Source of the DNA: JBBATK01 sp044224515
GTDB taxonomy: Bacteria > Bacteroidota > Ignavibacteria > Kapaibacteriales > NICIL-2
DNA: 64,000 nt
Assembly (NCBI GenBank): GCA_044224515.1
Contig: JBGAKH010000001.1
Coordinates: 310,001 to 374,000 of the forward strand
Direction of reading: 5' to 3'
Positions 8,202-17,387 of this stretch are shown piece by piece. Numbering within the stretch: position 1 is the stretch's first letter; every line of letters begins with the position of its first letter. The position numbers and the translations under genes are program-made. A model generated the notes under the pieces. That model was not told where the DNA came from and searched no databases. It was given only the letters and a program-made list of their open reading frames with translations.

Positions 8202-9830
8202 TTATTCGTTATCTGTCATACCGGCCGGAAGTTTTGGCTCGACCATTACAACTTCTTCTCGTTCCAAGACTACCGCTCCTACCGCCGCACCTTTTGGCTT
8301 GCGAACATACTTGCGTTGCGTGAAGACGACAGGAGTATACTTTGCGTTTCGTGATTTCGAGTAGTAGGCAGCGATACTGGCAGATGCTTCAACAATGTTT
8401 TTCGGAACCTTTTTGGAATCTGTGCACCGCAGAACAGCGTGCGAGCCGCTGACACCTCTGGCATGGAACCACAGATCATTTTGCTTTGCAAATCGCATCG
8501 TCAACTCATCGTTGTTTTGGGCACTTTTACCGACATAGAGTATGTATCCACCACCAAGGTCGAAGCGACGGTAAAGCGACTCATCACGCGGTCCTTGAAC
8601 TTTATCCTGTGAATTCATTGTCGGTATCCATTGACGTTGAAGTTGTTGTAAACGCTCTTCACTGAGGTCTGTGTTTAACTCATCCACTATACTTGAGATA
8701 TCTTTCAGCCGCTGCTCATAACGAGGTTGGCGTTCCTTGTTAACCCGCAAAGATTCTCGAGAACGCTTTGCTTTCACATAGTATCGCTGTGCATTTTCAG
8801 CCAGATTGAGTGTTGGTTCCAGGACGATCTTGAGCTCGTCGTCGTGCCAACCACGAAGCTGTAAAACAGAGAGCCCGCTTCGGTGGACATCCGGTTGCGA
8901 TAACAGGATGTCGCCATAATACTGCAATTGTCGGTGCTTCTCCGATTGTGCAGCTGCTGACCGCATATGAAACAATGCGCGTTCAAGACGTTGTATCTCC
9001 TTGCGACAGCGCCCGCCAATCGTAGAGATCAGCGTCATGCGCTTACGTGTACGGTAGAGATGAATGACTCGCCACTGTAGCCCCTCGCGTACCGTGTTAA
9101 AACGTTGTCGAAGAGTGCAAGACTGCAATTCAATGAGACTAAGTACTTCCTGTGAATCTTCGTCTAAACTTAGGTAGCTTGTTTGTGCTGCTTTACAGGT
9201 ACTGACAAGTTCCTGGCTAGTGGTCTGCAACCGCTCACGCTGCGATGCATCGAGTGAGGCCAAAAGTTGCGTTGCGTTAACAGCGCAGCGGTGAAGTACT
9301 TCAGCTAGATACCATTTCCCAAATTGAGGGAATAGAGAGGAGAGCCACTGCTGTATGGTGATGGTCGCCCCCTCGACCTGAAGAGTTTCCTGCATTGCCT
9401 TCAACTCGTATGGCTTCGCTATGCGTTCATGGCGCTCGCGTATCGCATCGACAACGTATTCATCCGGATTCACAAGGAGCACATTGGCATTTGCTCCTCC
9501 GAACAAGTGAACGACGATGTTGAGACGTCTGCAGTCAATGCGAACAATACGGTCCGGAGCAGCATAAACCACGCGGCTTACAATCGAGCCAATCGCTAAT
9601 GGCAGTTGGTCAACGGCGCCTACCCTCGGGCGTCCTTGATGTGGTCTTACAAACAGCGAAACAAAGGGATCTTTCAGATGGATCTCCATGTCCCACTGCT
9701 CTCGGCCTTTCTCCCAGCAAAGAACCAGCACTTCTTGATCGGTTCTATAGATTTCAGTTAGAACCGCTCTATTAAGTAACGAATCAAGTTCGCTCGAAAG
9801 AGCCTCAAGAGTAAATGGATGCCGTATCAT
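8202..9830 (-). CDS. rqcH: RqcH/NEMF-type ribosome quality-control factor (NFACT family)
   Basis: This 542-residue protein has the NFACT-N domain (residues 1-200), a central coiled-coil region with helix-hairpin-helix character (about 220-400), and the C-terminal NFACT-R/DUF814 domain. The DUF814 hallmark NDLWFHARGVSGSHAV is near residue 450, and a lysine-rich VRKPKGA follows near 515. Bacterial RqcH binds obstructed 50S subunits and recruits tRNA-Ala to add C-terminal alanine tails that mark stalled chains for degradation. The Asp-Arg pair at residues 93-94 (APDRIVRID) probably corresponds to the conserved DR pair needed for this. Older annotations call the family fibronectin-binding protein. 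The start overlaps the previous gene's stop by four bases (ATGA), so translation is likely coupled. Confidence 0.93.
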   Translation of the reverse strand: MIRHPFTLEALSSELDSLLNRAVLTEIYRTDQEVLVLCWEKGREQWDMEIHLKDPFVSLFVRPHQGRPRVGAVDQLPLAIGSIVSRVVYAAPDRIVRIDCRRLNIVVHLFGGANANVLLVNPDEYVVDAIRERHERIAKPYELKAMQETLQVEGATITIQQWLSSLFPQFGKWYLAEVLHRCAVNATQLLASLDASQRERLQTTSQELVSTCKAAQTSYLSLDEDSQEVLSLIELQSCTLRQRFNTVREGLQWRVIHLYRTRKRMTLISTIGGRCRKEIQRLERALFHMRSAAAQSEKHRQLQYYGDILLSQPDVHRSGLSVLQLRGWHDDELKIVLEPTLNLAENAQRYYVKAKRSRESLRVNKERQPRYEQRLKDISSIVDELNTDLSEERLQQLQRQWIPTMNSQDKVQGPRDESLYRRFDLGGGYILYVGKSAQNNDELTMRFAKQNDLWFHARGVSGSHAVLRCTDSKKVPKNIVEASASIAAYYSKSRNAKYTPVVFTQRKYVRKPKGAAVGAVVLEREEVVMVEPKLPAGMTDNE

Positions 9831-12760
9831 TTGCTCTTATTTTTCTTGGGTTTAGTCGCTTTTGCTGCTTCAGTAGAGTTTACAGGAGCTTTTACTATGC
9901 CGGCAGCTCCGCTGCCGGTCTGGAGATAGGTACGCAACGAGACATTCTGTTCATGTGAGGCGAGCTGAATTCGAAGTCCATCCCAGAAACTTCCCTTCTG
10001 CTCCTGTAACAGTCGATAGCACCACTCGCGTTCATCGTCTTCCATGGCAAGTACCGCCTTTTGCAAATTGATACTTGAGCTCGTCGTATCAATTCCTGGG
10101 AGTGCGAGTACCAATGAATGCCTGGCATGCGACGTTGTGTAATTATCGAGTAGTTGTGCAAGGAGATCCGGAGAAACATTTTTGTGAGCTTTCAAACCAC
10201 AGCCAACACTGTTTCGAACTGTTTGAAAGGGATCCTTGAGACATACCTTCGCGACCCTTAGAAGTCTCTCCGGATCTAACTGTCCGATACTGTAAATAGC
10301 ACGCATTCGAACTGGAGCAATTGAGTCCTTCAAGAGCTGTTCACAGGCATCGAGAGCATCGTTCATCCCGGCTTCGCCAATCTGTTGAGCAGCGGCTGCG
10401 CGAATACGCCAATCGCTGTGCTGTGTCAAAGACTGCAGCGCATCACTGAGACTAGGAATCTTAATCTTTCCGACTGCCCACATGCAGAAGTTTAGGGTGC
10501 TAATGCCGGTCGACGTTAGAGAGTCGCCTAGCAGCTTCATCATGGCTACCGAGTCTTTTTCATACATCTTTGGAATGATGTATTCGAGAGCCAATCGTTC
10601 ACGGGGACTTAGGCTGGCGAAATGTCCGGCACAATACATAAGTGCAGAGTCACCTCCCGCGACGAGCCGATCACGCGCCGGATTTACCATGTATTGATAC
10701 TTCTGAGGAGCAGTGCTTGCTTGAACGAACAATGAGTCTAAGGTCGAACTCAATATCAACTTCGGCGTATTCGAGCCCTCAGCCTTAGACAAAGAAGTCG
10801 ATATAGAGTTCGAGCTTGAATTCGAGAGTGCGCCAGGCGTTGCAAAGGGTTCAAATCCGAAGTCAATAAAAGCGCCGTAACTCGATTTCGTAGAAACAGT
10901 ATTATTCCTTTGTGTCTCACCGTACAGGTCATTACCCTTGGCGTCGATGAAGACTCCAATCATTCCGTAACTCCGTCGGAAATCCGAATAGCCCATGCAG
11001 TTCGCAATGTTTCGGGCTATGTAGCTATCGTCACCTTGTTCATCGATAAAGATCGAAACAGCATTTGCGTTGCCTGCTCCTAAGGACAACGACTCTGCTA
11101 CGTAGGAGTCACCACCACCCTCGTCGACAAGAATGCCAACACCAACGTCGTGACCACATCCTTGAGAAACTCCATGTGAAACGTAGACATCGTCTCCGCC
11201 CCGGTCCCACAGCAATCCATGCGCGAAGTGAATTCCTGCTCCCTGTGCATACTGGTAGGCTGCGTAGCGGTCCTCTCCATCACTGTCCACAAGGGCAGCG
11301 AAGCCGAACCAGTAAGCCGAACCCTGGCCATAAATGTCGCAACTGTAGGAATCGTTCCCTTGTGCATCGAGTAGCATGCCTATGCCTCCGCTGGCGGTTG
11401 GACGTTGGCCCAAAGCCGCGCCTTGTGTGAATGACACAAAGTGAGAATCATATCGCAAGATGTCGACAAAGGGACTCTGTGTAGTGTACACGTCATTGCC
11501 CTTTGTATCAGACAACACTCCAAATCCGCCGCTGTAGCCAAATCCTTGCCCGTAGGCTTGAACGCAATAACTGTCATTTCCACTCTGATCAATGAGTGCC
11601 CCGATACCAAACGCGCCCGCGCCTTGAGAAAATACTCCACCCTGATAACTATCCGTGCCGGATTCATCATAGAGGATTCCGACACCGAAAAGACCCGCAC
11701 CCATGGAGAATGAACCGGCTTTATAGGTATCGTTACCTGACATATCAATGACAAACCCACTGCCAAAGACACCGGAGGCAATGCTATATGAACTGCCCAA
11801 ATAGATGTCGCTTCCGGATAGATCAACGAGTACGGACAGTGGGTAACGCAAGGCACTTGCCTTCGAGGATTGTATCGAGTACTGATCGTCACCCCCGATA
11901 TCAAGGATCATGAGATACTGTCCTTCATAACGATCATTGCCTGCACCACCGATGGCGATTGGTCCATACTTGGTATTGAGTATAATGCTCTGTACGGAAT
12001 CTCGCAACAGTTGTTGTGCACTTGCGGAGATTCCGGCTTGCGTGAGGAGTTGTCTAAACAAGCTCAAACCACAATTTGAGAGTTGCTGTACATCGCAAGT
12101 GGTTGCTTCGTCGAAATACACTTGTGCTATGGAGTCCGACCGCAATTCAGCGGCTTTCAACTCGTAAGGATTGGCAGCTGCATCGTCTTCACTCATCATC
12201 AAAAGACTGTCACACTGCGCAACGACAACGGAGTGTCGCAGACAATTTTGCCGTGCAGCGTCTATTAACTGCGCGGCCTTGAGTGTCGGTACCACGTACT
12301 GTTGAATGATCGAAGAAAGCACAAAGTTGTCTAGTACCTCACGAGGCAATGTTTTTCCGCTCGGGGTCTGAACTGATTGTATGAGGTTGAGAAGCGTAGT
12401 GTCTGCGTTCAGCTCCAGTGGTTTGTAGATACCGAATTGCATGTCGGACATAACCCGCGCGCCGACGAGATCAAGGTTTCCGATACTAAAGTTTTTGAAT
12501 TGTGCGCTGTAGTATGCTGCAACCTCTCCACTCTTCCAGGGGGTGCTGAATAGCTTGTTAATCAAGCTCAGACGTTGATGATCGAAATTGACTGCGTCAG
12601 CTCGCATAGCTAGGTCCTTGCGGTTCATGTCGAGGACGCTTAATCCGGAGTCGAGTAGTCGCGTAGTGTGCTTGGAAAAGCCATCCTGTGCCCCAGCATT
12701 CGCGCAGAGAGCGACAAGAATAGACATGCTGACTACGGTATTAATGATGAGCTTTGCCAA
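9827..12760 (-). CDS. Exported GxDxY-repeat protein with C-terminal HEAT repeats, function unknown
   Basis: This 977-residue protein begins with a signal peptide (residues 1-24, ending NAGAQ). A helical region runs to about 270. Residues 274-638 hold about 13 imperfect repeats of roughly 26 residues with consensus G-[ND]-D-x-Y-x5-[SY]-x-G-x-G-x3-G-x-G-x-L-x-D-x2; two units carry longer inserts. The regular glycine and aspartate spacing suggests a parallel beta-solenoid. Residues about 780-890 look like HEAT repeats (WRIRAAAAQQIGEAG, APVRMRAIYSIGQL). The tail is Lys-rich. The start is TTG at 12760: the ribD stop (12794-12796) is in the same frame and nothing better lies between, while the only nearby ATG (12727) would cut the signal peptide. 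It sits between ribD and rqcH in a compact operon. I do not recognise a described family. Confidence 0.7.
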   Translation of the reverse strand: MAKLIINTVVSMSILVALCANAGAQDGFSKHTTRLLDSGLSVLDMNRKDLAMRADAVNFDHQRLSLINKLFSTPWKSGEVAAYYSAQFKNFSIGNLDLVGARVMSDMQFGIYKPLELNADTTLLNLIQSVQTPSGKTLPREVLDNFVLSSIIQQYVVPTLKAAQLIDAARQNCLRHSVVVAQCDSLLMMSEDDAAANPYELKAAELRSDSIAQVYFDEATTCDVQQLSNCGLSLFRQLLTQAGISASAQQLLRDSVQSIILNTKYGPIAIGGAGNDRYEGQYLMILDIGGDDQYSIQSSKASALRYPLSVLVDLSGSDIYLGSSYSIASGVFGSGFVIDMSGNDTYKAGSFSMGAGLFGVGILYDESGTDSYQGGVFSQGAGAFGIGALIDQSGNDSYCVQAYGQGFGYSGGFGVLSDTKGNDVYTTQSPFVDILRYDSHFVSFTQGAALGQRPTASGGIGMLLDAQGNDSYSCDIYGQGSAYWFGFAALVDSDGEDRYAAYQYAQGAGIHFAHGLLWDRGGDDVYVSHGVSQGCGHDVGVGILVDEGGGDSYVAESLSLGAGNANAVSIFIDEQGDDSYIARNIANCMGYSDFRRSYGMIGVFIDAKGNDLYGETQRNNTVSTKSSYGAFIDFGFEPFATPGALSNSSSNSISTSLSKAEGSNTPKLILSSTLDSLFVQASTAPQKYQYMVNPARDRLVAGGDSALMYCAGHFASLSPRERLALEYIIPKMYEKDSVAMMKLLGDSLTSTGISTLNFCMWAVGKIKIPSLSDALQSLTQHSDWRIRAAAAQQIGEAGMNDALDACEQLLKDSIAPVRMRAIYSIGQLDPERLLRVAKVCLKDPFQTVRNSVGCGLKAHKNVSPDLLAQLLDNYTTSHARHSLVLALPGIDTTSSSINLQKAVLAMEDDEREWCYRLLQEQKGSFWDGLRIQLASHEQNVSLRTYLQTGSGAAGIVKAPVNSTEAAKATKPKKNKSK
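10847..11941 (-). repeat. Region coding about 13 tandem 26-residue GxDxY repeats
   Basis: The repeat is visible at protein level (residues 274-638 of the encoded protein): GNDRY, GDDQY, GSDIY, GNDTY, GTDSY, GNDSY, GNDVY, GNDSY, GEDRY, GDDVY, GGDSY, GDDSY, GNDLY. The DNA copies have diverged, so this is an old array rather than a recent expansion. Confidence 0.8.
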
Positions 12761-12793
12761 CGCCGATTGTACCCTTGATAACGATCTCCCAAA

Positions 12794-13948
12794 TTACGGT
12801 TTTGGAAGCATTAGCATGTGGATGTCGGAGCCGAAGTTGTTCACACTGTGGGTAACAAATGTGCGGAGGCGAAATGCTTCAACGGACCGAGGAAGTGTAT
12901 CGATAGCATCAGGAGTGGATACCGTAAATGCATACTCGCCTGAACCAAGGAGATCCGCCGAGCTAATGATGAGGAGCTCATCCGCTATGTTGTGTTGGAC
13001 CATCGCCCCACTCAGCCGGGATCCGGCTTCCACCAAAACAGAACATATACCGTGAACACGGTAGAGTTGTTCAAAGCACTTCTTGAGCTGAATTCGTCCT
13101 TGTGAAGTAGTCTCGACAATCTGCAGTCGTACACCCTGTTCCTCCAACGCACGTGCTTTTGGTCCGTTGGCGTGTTCCTCTGCAACGCAGACTATGGTTT
13201 TGCTTGTATACTCATCATTAAACAACCTGAGACGTTCCGGACACCGTAGTGTTGAGTCAAGAAGGATTCGGTATGGCTGTCGACCTACAACATCGCGAAC
13301 CGTCAATTGCGGGTCATCAGCAATGGCTGTATCCGCGCCAATAACAACGGCATCACAAGATGCTCGAAGTTCGTGTATGACTTTCCTACTTTGATCAGAA
13401 CTTATTGCTGCTCGCTCTCCCGGTGCTCGATTGACCCGCGTGTCGAGACTCTGTGCTACTTTCAAAATCACATAGGGTCGTTGCTCCGTTATAGCCGTCA
13501 TAAAAAAGCGATTTAGCCATTGACTCTCCTGCTCCAAAACGCCGACAACAACCTCGATACCGGCCTCACGAAGTTTGCCAATACCACGTCCGGATACCAA
13601 CGGATTGGGGTCGACACATCCCACGACGACACGTTTTATTCCAGCTTTTACGATGAGATCGGCACAAGAGGGGTTTCGACCGACATGCGAACAGGGTTCA
13701 AGATTGCATACAAGTGTTGCTCCCTCTACCGACTCAGTAGCGGCACGGATCGCCATCGCCTCTGCATGTGCTTCATCATAGTGCCGATGCCAACCTACCG
13801 ACACAATCCGATCTTCCCGAAGGATAACGCTTCCAACGAGTGGATTGGGGCTGACTAATCCACGAGCCTGTATCGCCAGCTCGTGACACTGCCGCATGTA
13901 CGGCTCGTAAAACTCAGTGTTGTCGTTCAAGGCTTCTTTGTCTTCCAC
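12794..13948 (-). CDS. ribD: Bifunctional riboflavin biosynthesis deaminase/reductase RibD
   Basis: The 384-residue protein joins a zinc deaminase domain (about residues 10-160) and a pyrimidine reductase domain (about 165-384). The deaminase shows SPNPLVG, zinc ligand H61 in HAEAM with catalytic E63, and C86/C95 in PCSHVGRNPSC. The reductase shows KVAQSLDTRV and VVIGADTAIADDPQLTVR. It converts the GTP cyclohydrolase II product to 5-amino-6-ribitylamino-uracil phosphate in the second and third steps of riboflavin synthesis. The chosen start is GTG at 13948, overlapping the upstream lipoprotein gene by 22 bases; an internal ATG (Met18) would fall too close to the conserved domain. No FMN riboswitch is seen, which fits its position inside an operon. 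Confidence 0.96.
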   Translation of the reverse strand: MEDKEALNDNTEFYEPYMRQCHELAIQARGLVSPNPLVGSVILREDRIVSVGWHRHYDEAHAEAMAIRAATESVEGATLVCNLEPCSHVGRNPSCADLIVKAGIKRVVVGCVDPNPLVSGRGIGKLREAGIEVVVGVLEQESQWLNRFFMTAITEQRPYVILKVAQSLDTRVNRAPGERAAISSDQSRKVIHELRASCDAVVIGADTAIADDPQLTVRDVVGRQPYRILLDSTLRCPERLRLFNDEYTSKTIVCVAEEHANGPKARALEEQGVRLQIVETTSQGRIQLKKCFEQLYRVHGICSVLVEAGSRLSGAMVQHNIADELLIISSADLLGSGEYAFTVSTPDAIDTLPRSVEAFRLRTFVTHSVNNFGSDIHMLMLPKP

Positions 13949-14922
13949 TCAAAAGACAGATTGTTCGCAACATAGGCTTCAGGTTTCGCCATCAAACTGA
14001 GTCTCGCAACGTATGTTCCCGCTTCGAGCTCGCGTCCGTTGTTTGTTTTACCGTTCCAAAGAATGTTGTAGCGTATTATATCGCCCTTACGTTTAGGCTC
14101 AACAGGCTGTACCTCTTGGAGAAAATTCTTGCCAACAGACGAGTTGTACACAACTTCACCTTTGAGGGTCAAGATCTCAAGTCGCAAGCGTTCACTATTG
14201 GGAAAGTAGTCTGCATAGGCTCCGCGCATACGCTGAGCGGCACAGCCAAAAACAATGCTACTGTCTGTCTGCGAGTCGATATCGGGGATGACCTTCATAA
14301 GTGGTCCGGAAGCCTCGCTTTCATCTTTGGGACTTAGGTCTACATAGTGTAGGTCGTGATAGAGCTTCTTCTGCGAACTAATGACGATGTCGAACGTGAG
14401 TTGACCATATTCTGCTGAGCGTGCGTTGAGCCAACTTCCTTTACTGCTGACAATGATAGAATCATGATCAGACGATTCATTCGTGCTACCCAACGCTAAG
14501 TGAACATCAATTGTATCCAACACCCCCAAAGCTTTGTCATACAGCACGACGTAGCAATCGGTAGCATTGAACAGAATCGGGAAGGCCGCAACGTTGGTAT
14601 CACGAGCGACAATGTACTCAAAGTCAAAACGCATCGTGCCGCCCTTCGATCTCTTAGCTACAAAATGTGCTGAGCTCGGTAAGGTTGCACCGTCATGTTG
14701 ATATCCTGTTGAAGAAGCAGTAGACGCTGATTGCTGCACTGAAGCCCCTCTACAAGCATTCAGCAGACACAAGCTCAGTACAGCACATACTAGTAGAGCT
14801 GCATAACTGAGTGCGTGTTGAGAATGGGGATTCGTCTTTAGAAGTCTTTGCCATATCCGTGGTGTTACTTCTTCGATCCGATGGGTGAAATTGGATGTCA
14901 CTTTCATTTCGTGTTGAGTCAT
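13927..14922 (-). CDS. Lipoprotein with FlgD-like immunoglobulin domain, function unknown
   Basis: This 331-residue protein has an unusually long N-terminus (about 36 residues) before a hydrophobic stretch that ends in the lipobox LNAC (Cys57), so it is probably a lipid-anchored envelope protein. The C-terminal part (YNILWNGKTNNGRELEAGTY) matches the FlgD-like Ig fold common in secreted proteins of this superphylum. The middle 150 residues are beta-rich with no motif known to me. An ATG at Met6 (14907) is an equally possible start. It is the first gene of a four-gene minus-strand operon with ribD, the repeat protein and rqcH. Confidence 0.65.
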   Translation of the reverse strand: MTQHEMKVTSNFTHRIEEVTPRIWQRLLKTNPHSQHALSYAALLVCAVLSLCLLNACRGASVQQSASTASSTGYQHDGATLPSSAHFVAKRSKGGTMRFDFEYIVARDTNVAAFPILFNATDCYVVLYDKALGVLDTIDVHLALGSTNESSDHDSIIVSSKGSWLNARSAEYGQLTFDIVISSQKKLYHDLHYVDLSPKDESEASGPLMKVIPDIDSQTDSSIVFGCAAQRMRGAYADYFPNSERLRLEILTLKGEVVYNSSVGKNFLQEVQPVEPKRKGDIIRYNILWNGKTNNGRELEAGTYVARLSLMAKPEAYVANNLSFEWKTKKP

Positions 14923-15382
14923 GATGTTCTTTTACTTTTAGCAAAGGGTGTTATGAAGCGAATCCGGAAGTAGTCCATTTGGGTTGAAAGTGCTCAGTGT
15001 CGCACAATCTGTGAGGCTTGGCTAAACTCAGCTTCTCACTTTCACCACGTTCACGAAAGCAGCGTATCGCATTGGTCCTTGCGGCGTGACACTACCGATT
15101 AGCTGGTCTGTATCAGGCAACCAAGCTACCACTCACTAGTAGCTTCTCGACCGCCTCTCTCTTGGTACTCAGACGCTGTGCCTTGAGAGAAAGCTTACAC
15201 TGTTTCGAGCACATGGTTGAGGTTGACGTAGTAGGCTTTAATGCAAAGCGACAGCTAAGCCTTCGATGCGCTAAGATAGCAGGATTTTGATTGAACCCAA
15301 GGGGATGCAGACGGTGTTCATCTTAAGCTTTGGTCTATTTAGCGATCTCGCATGTGTGCTTGCTGCCAACACCTTGGGACGC
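14923..15382. other. Gene-free spacer upstream of the ribD-rqcH operon
   Basis: About 460 bases lie between the operon's first gene and the rplY terminator. Both flanking transcription units are on the minus strand, so the operon promoter should be here. Frames are broken and I recognise no RNA gene; no clear TAnnTTTG element was found. Confidence 0.5.
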
Positions 15383-15417
15383 AAAAAAAGCAGGTCTATT
15401 TTGAAATAGCCTGCTTT
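15383..15417 (-). terminator. Intrinsic terminator of the prs-rplY unit
   Basis: On the minus strand, bases 15417-15410 (AAAGCAGG) pair with 15394-15387 (CCTGCTTT). An inner stem CTATTT/AAATAG extends the hairpin with one bulged base. A run of seven T follows at 15389-15383. It lies 50 bases after the rplY stop codon. Confidence 0.85.
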
Positions 15418-15466
15418 CCTTGAACTGATCTTAAGAAAAACGGTAATCGTAGATACCTCTATGCGA

Positions 15467-16090
15467 TTACTTGTCTTCCTTCTTACCTTTTTGACCAACC
15501 AATTCAGGTTCGGTCTTTCCGCCACCCTTGGTCGGGTCTTCAACGCGCGGAGGAGCCAACGAAACGATAGCGAGCTCCTTGTTACCTGTGAGGATTACAC
15601 CGGGAACTTTCAAATCCCCAATGTGTACCGATTGGTTTATCTTCAGAGGTGTGAGGTCAACATCAATGTGCGAAGGAAGATCCTTCGGCATACACTTTAC
15701 GTCGAGCTTATGGATCACGTGCTGAATCAAACCGCCGTCACGCTGACCAATAGCGGTTCCAACCAGACGCACAGGAACTTCAAAGTTCATGAATGCATCC
15801 TCGCTAAAGCCGTGGAGATCAAAGTGGGTGATGACATCGGTCACCGGATCAAAGGTCACATCCTTCAAAATGCAATCCAAAGCATTGTCAGCACCATCAA
15901 CGTGCAACTTGACAACACGTACGTCCTTGGTGTATACCACGGGACGAATCGCACGACTGTCGGATGAAATGGCGATCGGCTCACTCCCCTTACGGTAATA
16001 AACACCGGGGATTCGGCCACTCTGACGAACGTCTTTAGCTGCGCGCTTGCCTGACGGACGTGAGTTCACATTGAGTACTACTTCATTCAT
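15467..16090 (-). CDS. rplY: Ribosomal protein bL25, long (CTC/general stress) form
   Basis: This 207-residue protein has the 5S rRNA-binding L25 beta-barrel in its first 95 residues (VNSRPSGKRAAKDVRQSGRIPGVYY) followed by the TL5/CTC C-terminal domain (about 100-185; HIDVDLTPLKINQSVHIGDL). A charged Gly/Lys/Glu tail ends the protein. It binds 5S rRNA on the large subunit. A good ribosome-binding site (AAGGA, six bases before the ATG) fixes the start at 16090. It follows prs with a 91-base gap and ends at a strong terminator, a common bacterial arrangement. Confidence 0.96.
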   Translation of the reverse strand: MNEVVLNVNSRPSGKRAAKDVRQSGRIPGVYYRKGSEPIAISSDSRAIRPVVYTKDVRVVKLHVDGADNALDCILKDVTFDPVTDVITHFDLHGFSEDAFMNFEVPVRLVGTAIGQRDGGLIQHVIHKLDVKCMPKDLPSHIDVDLTPLKINQSVHIGDLKVPGVILTGNKELAIVSLAPPRVEDPTKGGGKTEPELVGQKGKKEDK

Positions 16091-16181
16091 GATAGTTCCT
16101 TAGCAAAGAAATACTAATTTTTCTTGGTTCGTGTTAGCTCGTCAGTTCTAACTTCTCCACACGAAACATAAACCGCGAGAC

Positions 16182-17180
16182 TTAACGAACAATGTCAAAC
16201 AGCGATGAAATTGATGTGTTGTCGTGCGTCCGAACAATAGCTTCGGCCAACAACTCCGCAACGGAGATCACTGATATTTTTGGCGAGGGATTCGTAAGCG
16301 GAATAGTATCCGTGACAAACACTCGCTCAACCGCATCACTATTTTCAATCTTCTCGAGCGCTGCACCTGAAAAGACAGGGTGTGTACACGCTCCAACTAT
16401 TTTTAAGGCTCCGTGATCCTTCAAGGCTTGTGCGCACTGCACAAAAGTCCCGCCGGTGTCGATCAGGTCGTCAATGATGAGGATATTCTTTCCTCGTGCA
16501 TCTCCGATGATGCTCATTACTTCAGCCTGATTATGAGCTGATCTGCGTTTGTCGACAATCAACAAATCGGCTCCCAAACGCTTTGCGTATGCTCGCGCAG
16601 TCTTCGCACTTCCCACATCAGGGGCTGCCACTGCCAAGTTGTCCATGTTCAACTCGCGTAAAACACGGAGCAGTATGCGAGATGCATACAAGTGATCTAA
16701 AGGTATATCAAAGAAACCCTGAATCTGCGGTGTGTGCAAATCGACGGTGATAATACGATCAGCACCGGCAGACGTAATCAAATTCGCAAGCAACTTTGCC
16801 GTGATCGAGACACGAGGCTGATCCTTACGATCCTGACGAGCGTAGCCAAAGTACGGTATCACCGCGGTGATACGATTGGCTGATGCACGTTTAGCAGCAT
16901 CCAACAAAATCAGCAACTCAAGCAGATTATCAGCCGGAGCATGCGTTGATTGTATAATGAAAAGATCAACACCGCGAATATTCTCTTCAAACTTCGCCCA
17001 AATCTCACCATCCGAGAAATTTGTGATGGTAAGACCCGCAAGGTGCAGGCCGGCTACTTGCGCAACCTTCTCCGCCAACCCTTGATTCGATCGTCCGGCT
17101 ACTATCTTAATCTCCGAGGTACCGTCAAAACGCGAGGTTCGTAAACCTGCCTGGGCAATCGTCGACTCCAAAGCTTCCAT
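16182..17180 (-). CDS. prs: Ribose-phosphate pyrophosphokinase (PRPP synthetase)
   Basis: The 332-residue protein makes phosphoribosyl pyrophosphate from ribose 5-phosphate and ATP, feeding purine, pyrimidine, histidine, tryptophan and NAD synthesis. Visible signatures are FSDGEIWAKFEENIRG, YFGYARQDRK, the metal/ATP site VDLHTPQIQGFF, and the PRPP loop DDLIDTGGT near residue 235. The length is slightly above the family's usual 310-320 because of an N-terminal extension of about 20 residues. It lies downstream of tRNA-Gln and upstream of rplY, all on the minus strand. Confidence 0.98.
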   Translation of the reverse strand: MEALESTIAQAGLRTSRFDGTSEIKIVAGRSNQGLAEKVAQVAGLHLAGLTITNFSDGEIWAKFEENIRGVDLFIIQSTHAPADNLLELLILLDAAKRASANRITAVIPYFGYARQDRKDQPRVSITAKLLANLITSAGADRIITVDLHTPQIQGFFDIPLDHLYASRILLRVLRELNMDNLAVAAPDVGSAKTARAYAKRLGADLLIVDKRRSAHNQAEVMSIIGDARGKNILIIDDLIDTGGTFVQCAQALKDHGALKIVGACTHPVFSGAALEKIENSDAVERVFVTDTIPLTNPSPKISVISVAELLAEAIVRTHDNTSISSLFDIVR

Positions 17181-17255
17181 TGTGCGATCGAAACACCGCG
17201 GTTAAAATAAAAGAGATGCAAGGACGCGGCGCCCGTACATCTCATACTTTGATAG

Positions 17256-17327
17256 CTGGGGCGGCTGGATTCGAACCAACGAATGTCGCTTCCAAAGAGC
17301 GATGCCTTGCCGCTTGGCGACGCCCCA
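17256..17327 (-). tRNA. tRNA-Gln (anticodon UUG)
   Basis: On the minus strand a complete 72-base cloverleaf can be drawn. The acceptor TGGGGCG pairs with CGCCCCA. A D-arm follows, then anticodon stem TCGCT/AGCGA around loop CTTTGGA (anticodon TTG). The variable region is CATTC, and the T-arm is GTTGG/CCAGC around TTCGAAT. The discriminator base is G and CCA is not encoded. It lies 75 bases upstream of prs. Confidence 0.96.
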
Positions 17328-17387
17328 GTAGTACTGGCGGTAAGTTCCTTTACCAAGGTAAATGAACGCCTTAAACACAGTAGCCTA

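Noticed and set aside
8202..9830. Fibronectin-binding adhesin
   Set aside because: There is no signal peptide, and the NFACT-N plus DUF814 architecture is that of the ribosome quality-control factor RqcH.
11065..11430. 121-codon plus-strand frame opposite the repeat protein
   Set aside because: Its His/Arg-rich translation is the mirror of the GxDxY repeats and carries no domain.
10847..11941. RTX calcium-binding nonapeptide repeats
   Set aside because: The unit is about 26 residues with a GxDxY core, not the GGxGxDxUx nonapeptide, and no type I secretion genes are nearby.
15271..15543. 90-codon minus-strand frame at the end of rplY
   Set aside because: It spans the rplY terminator hairpin and the rplY 3' end in another frame, so it is not a gene.
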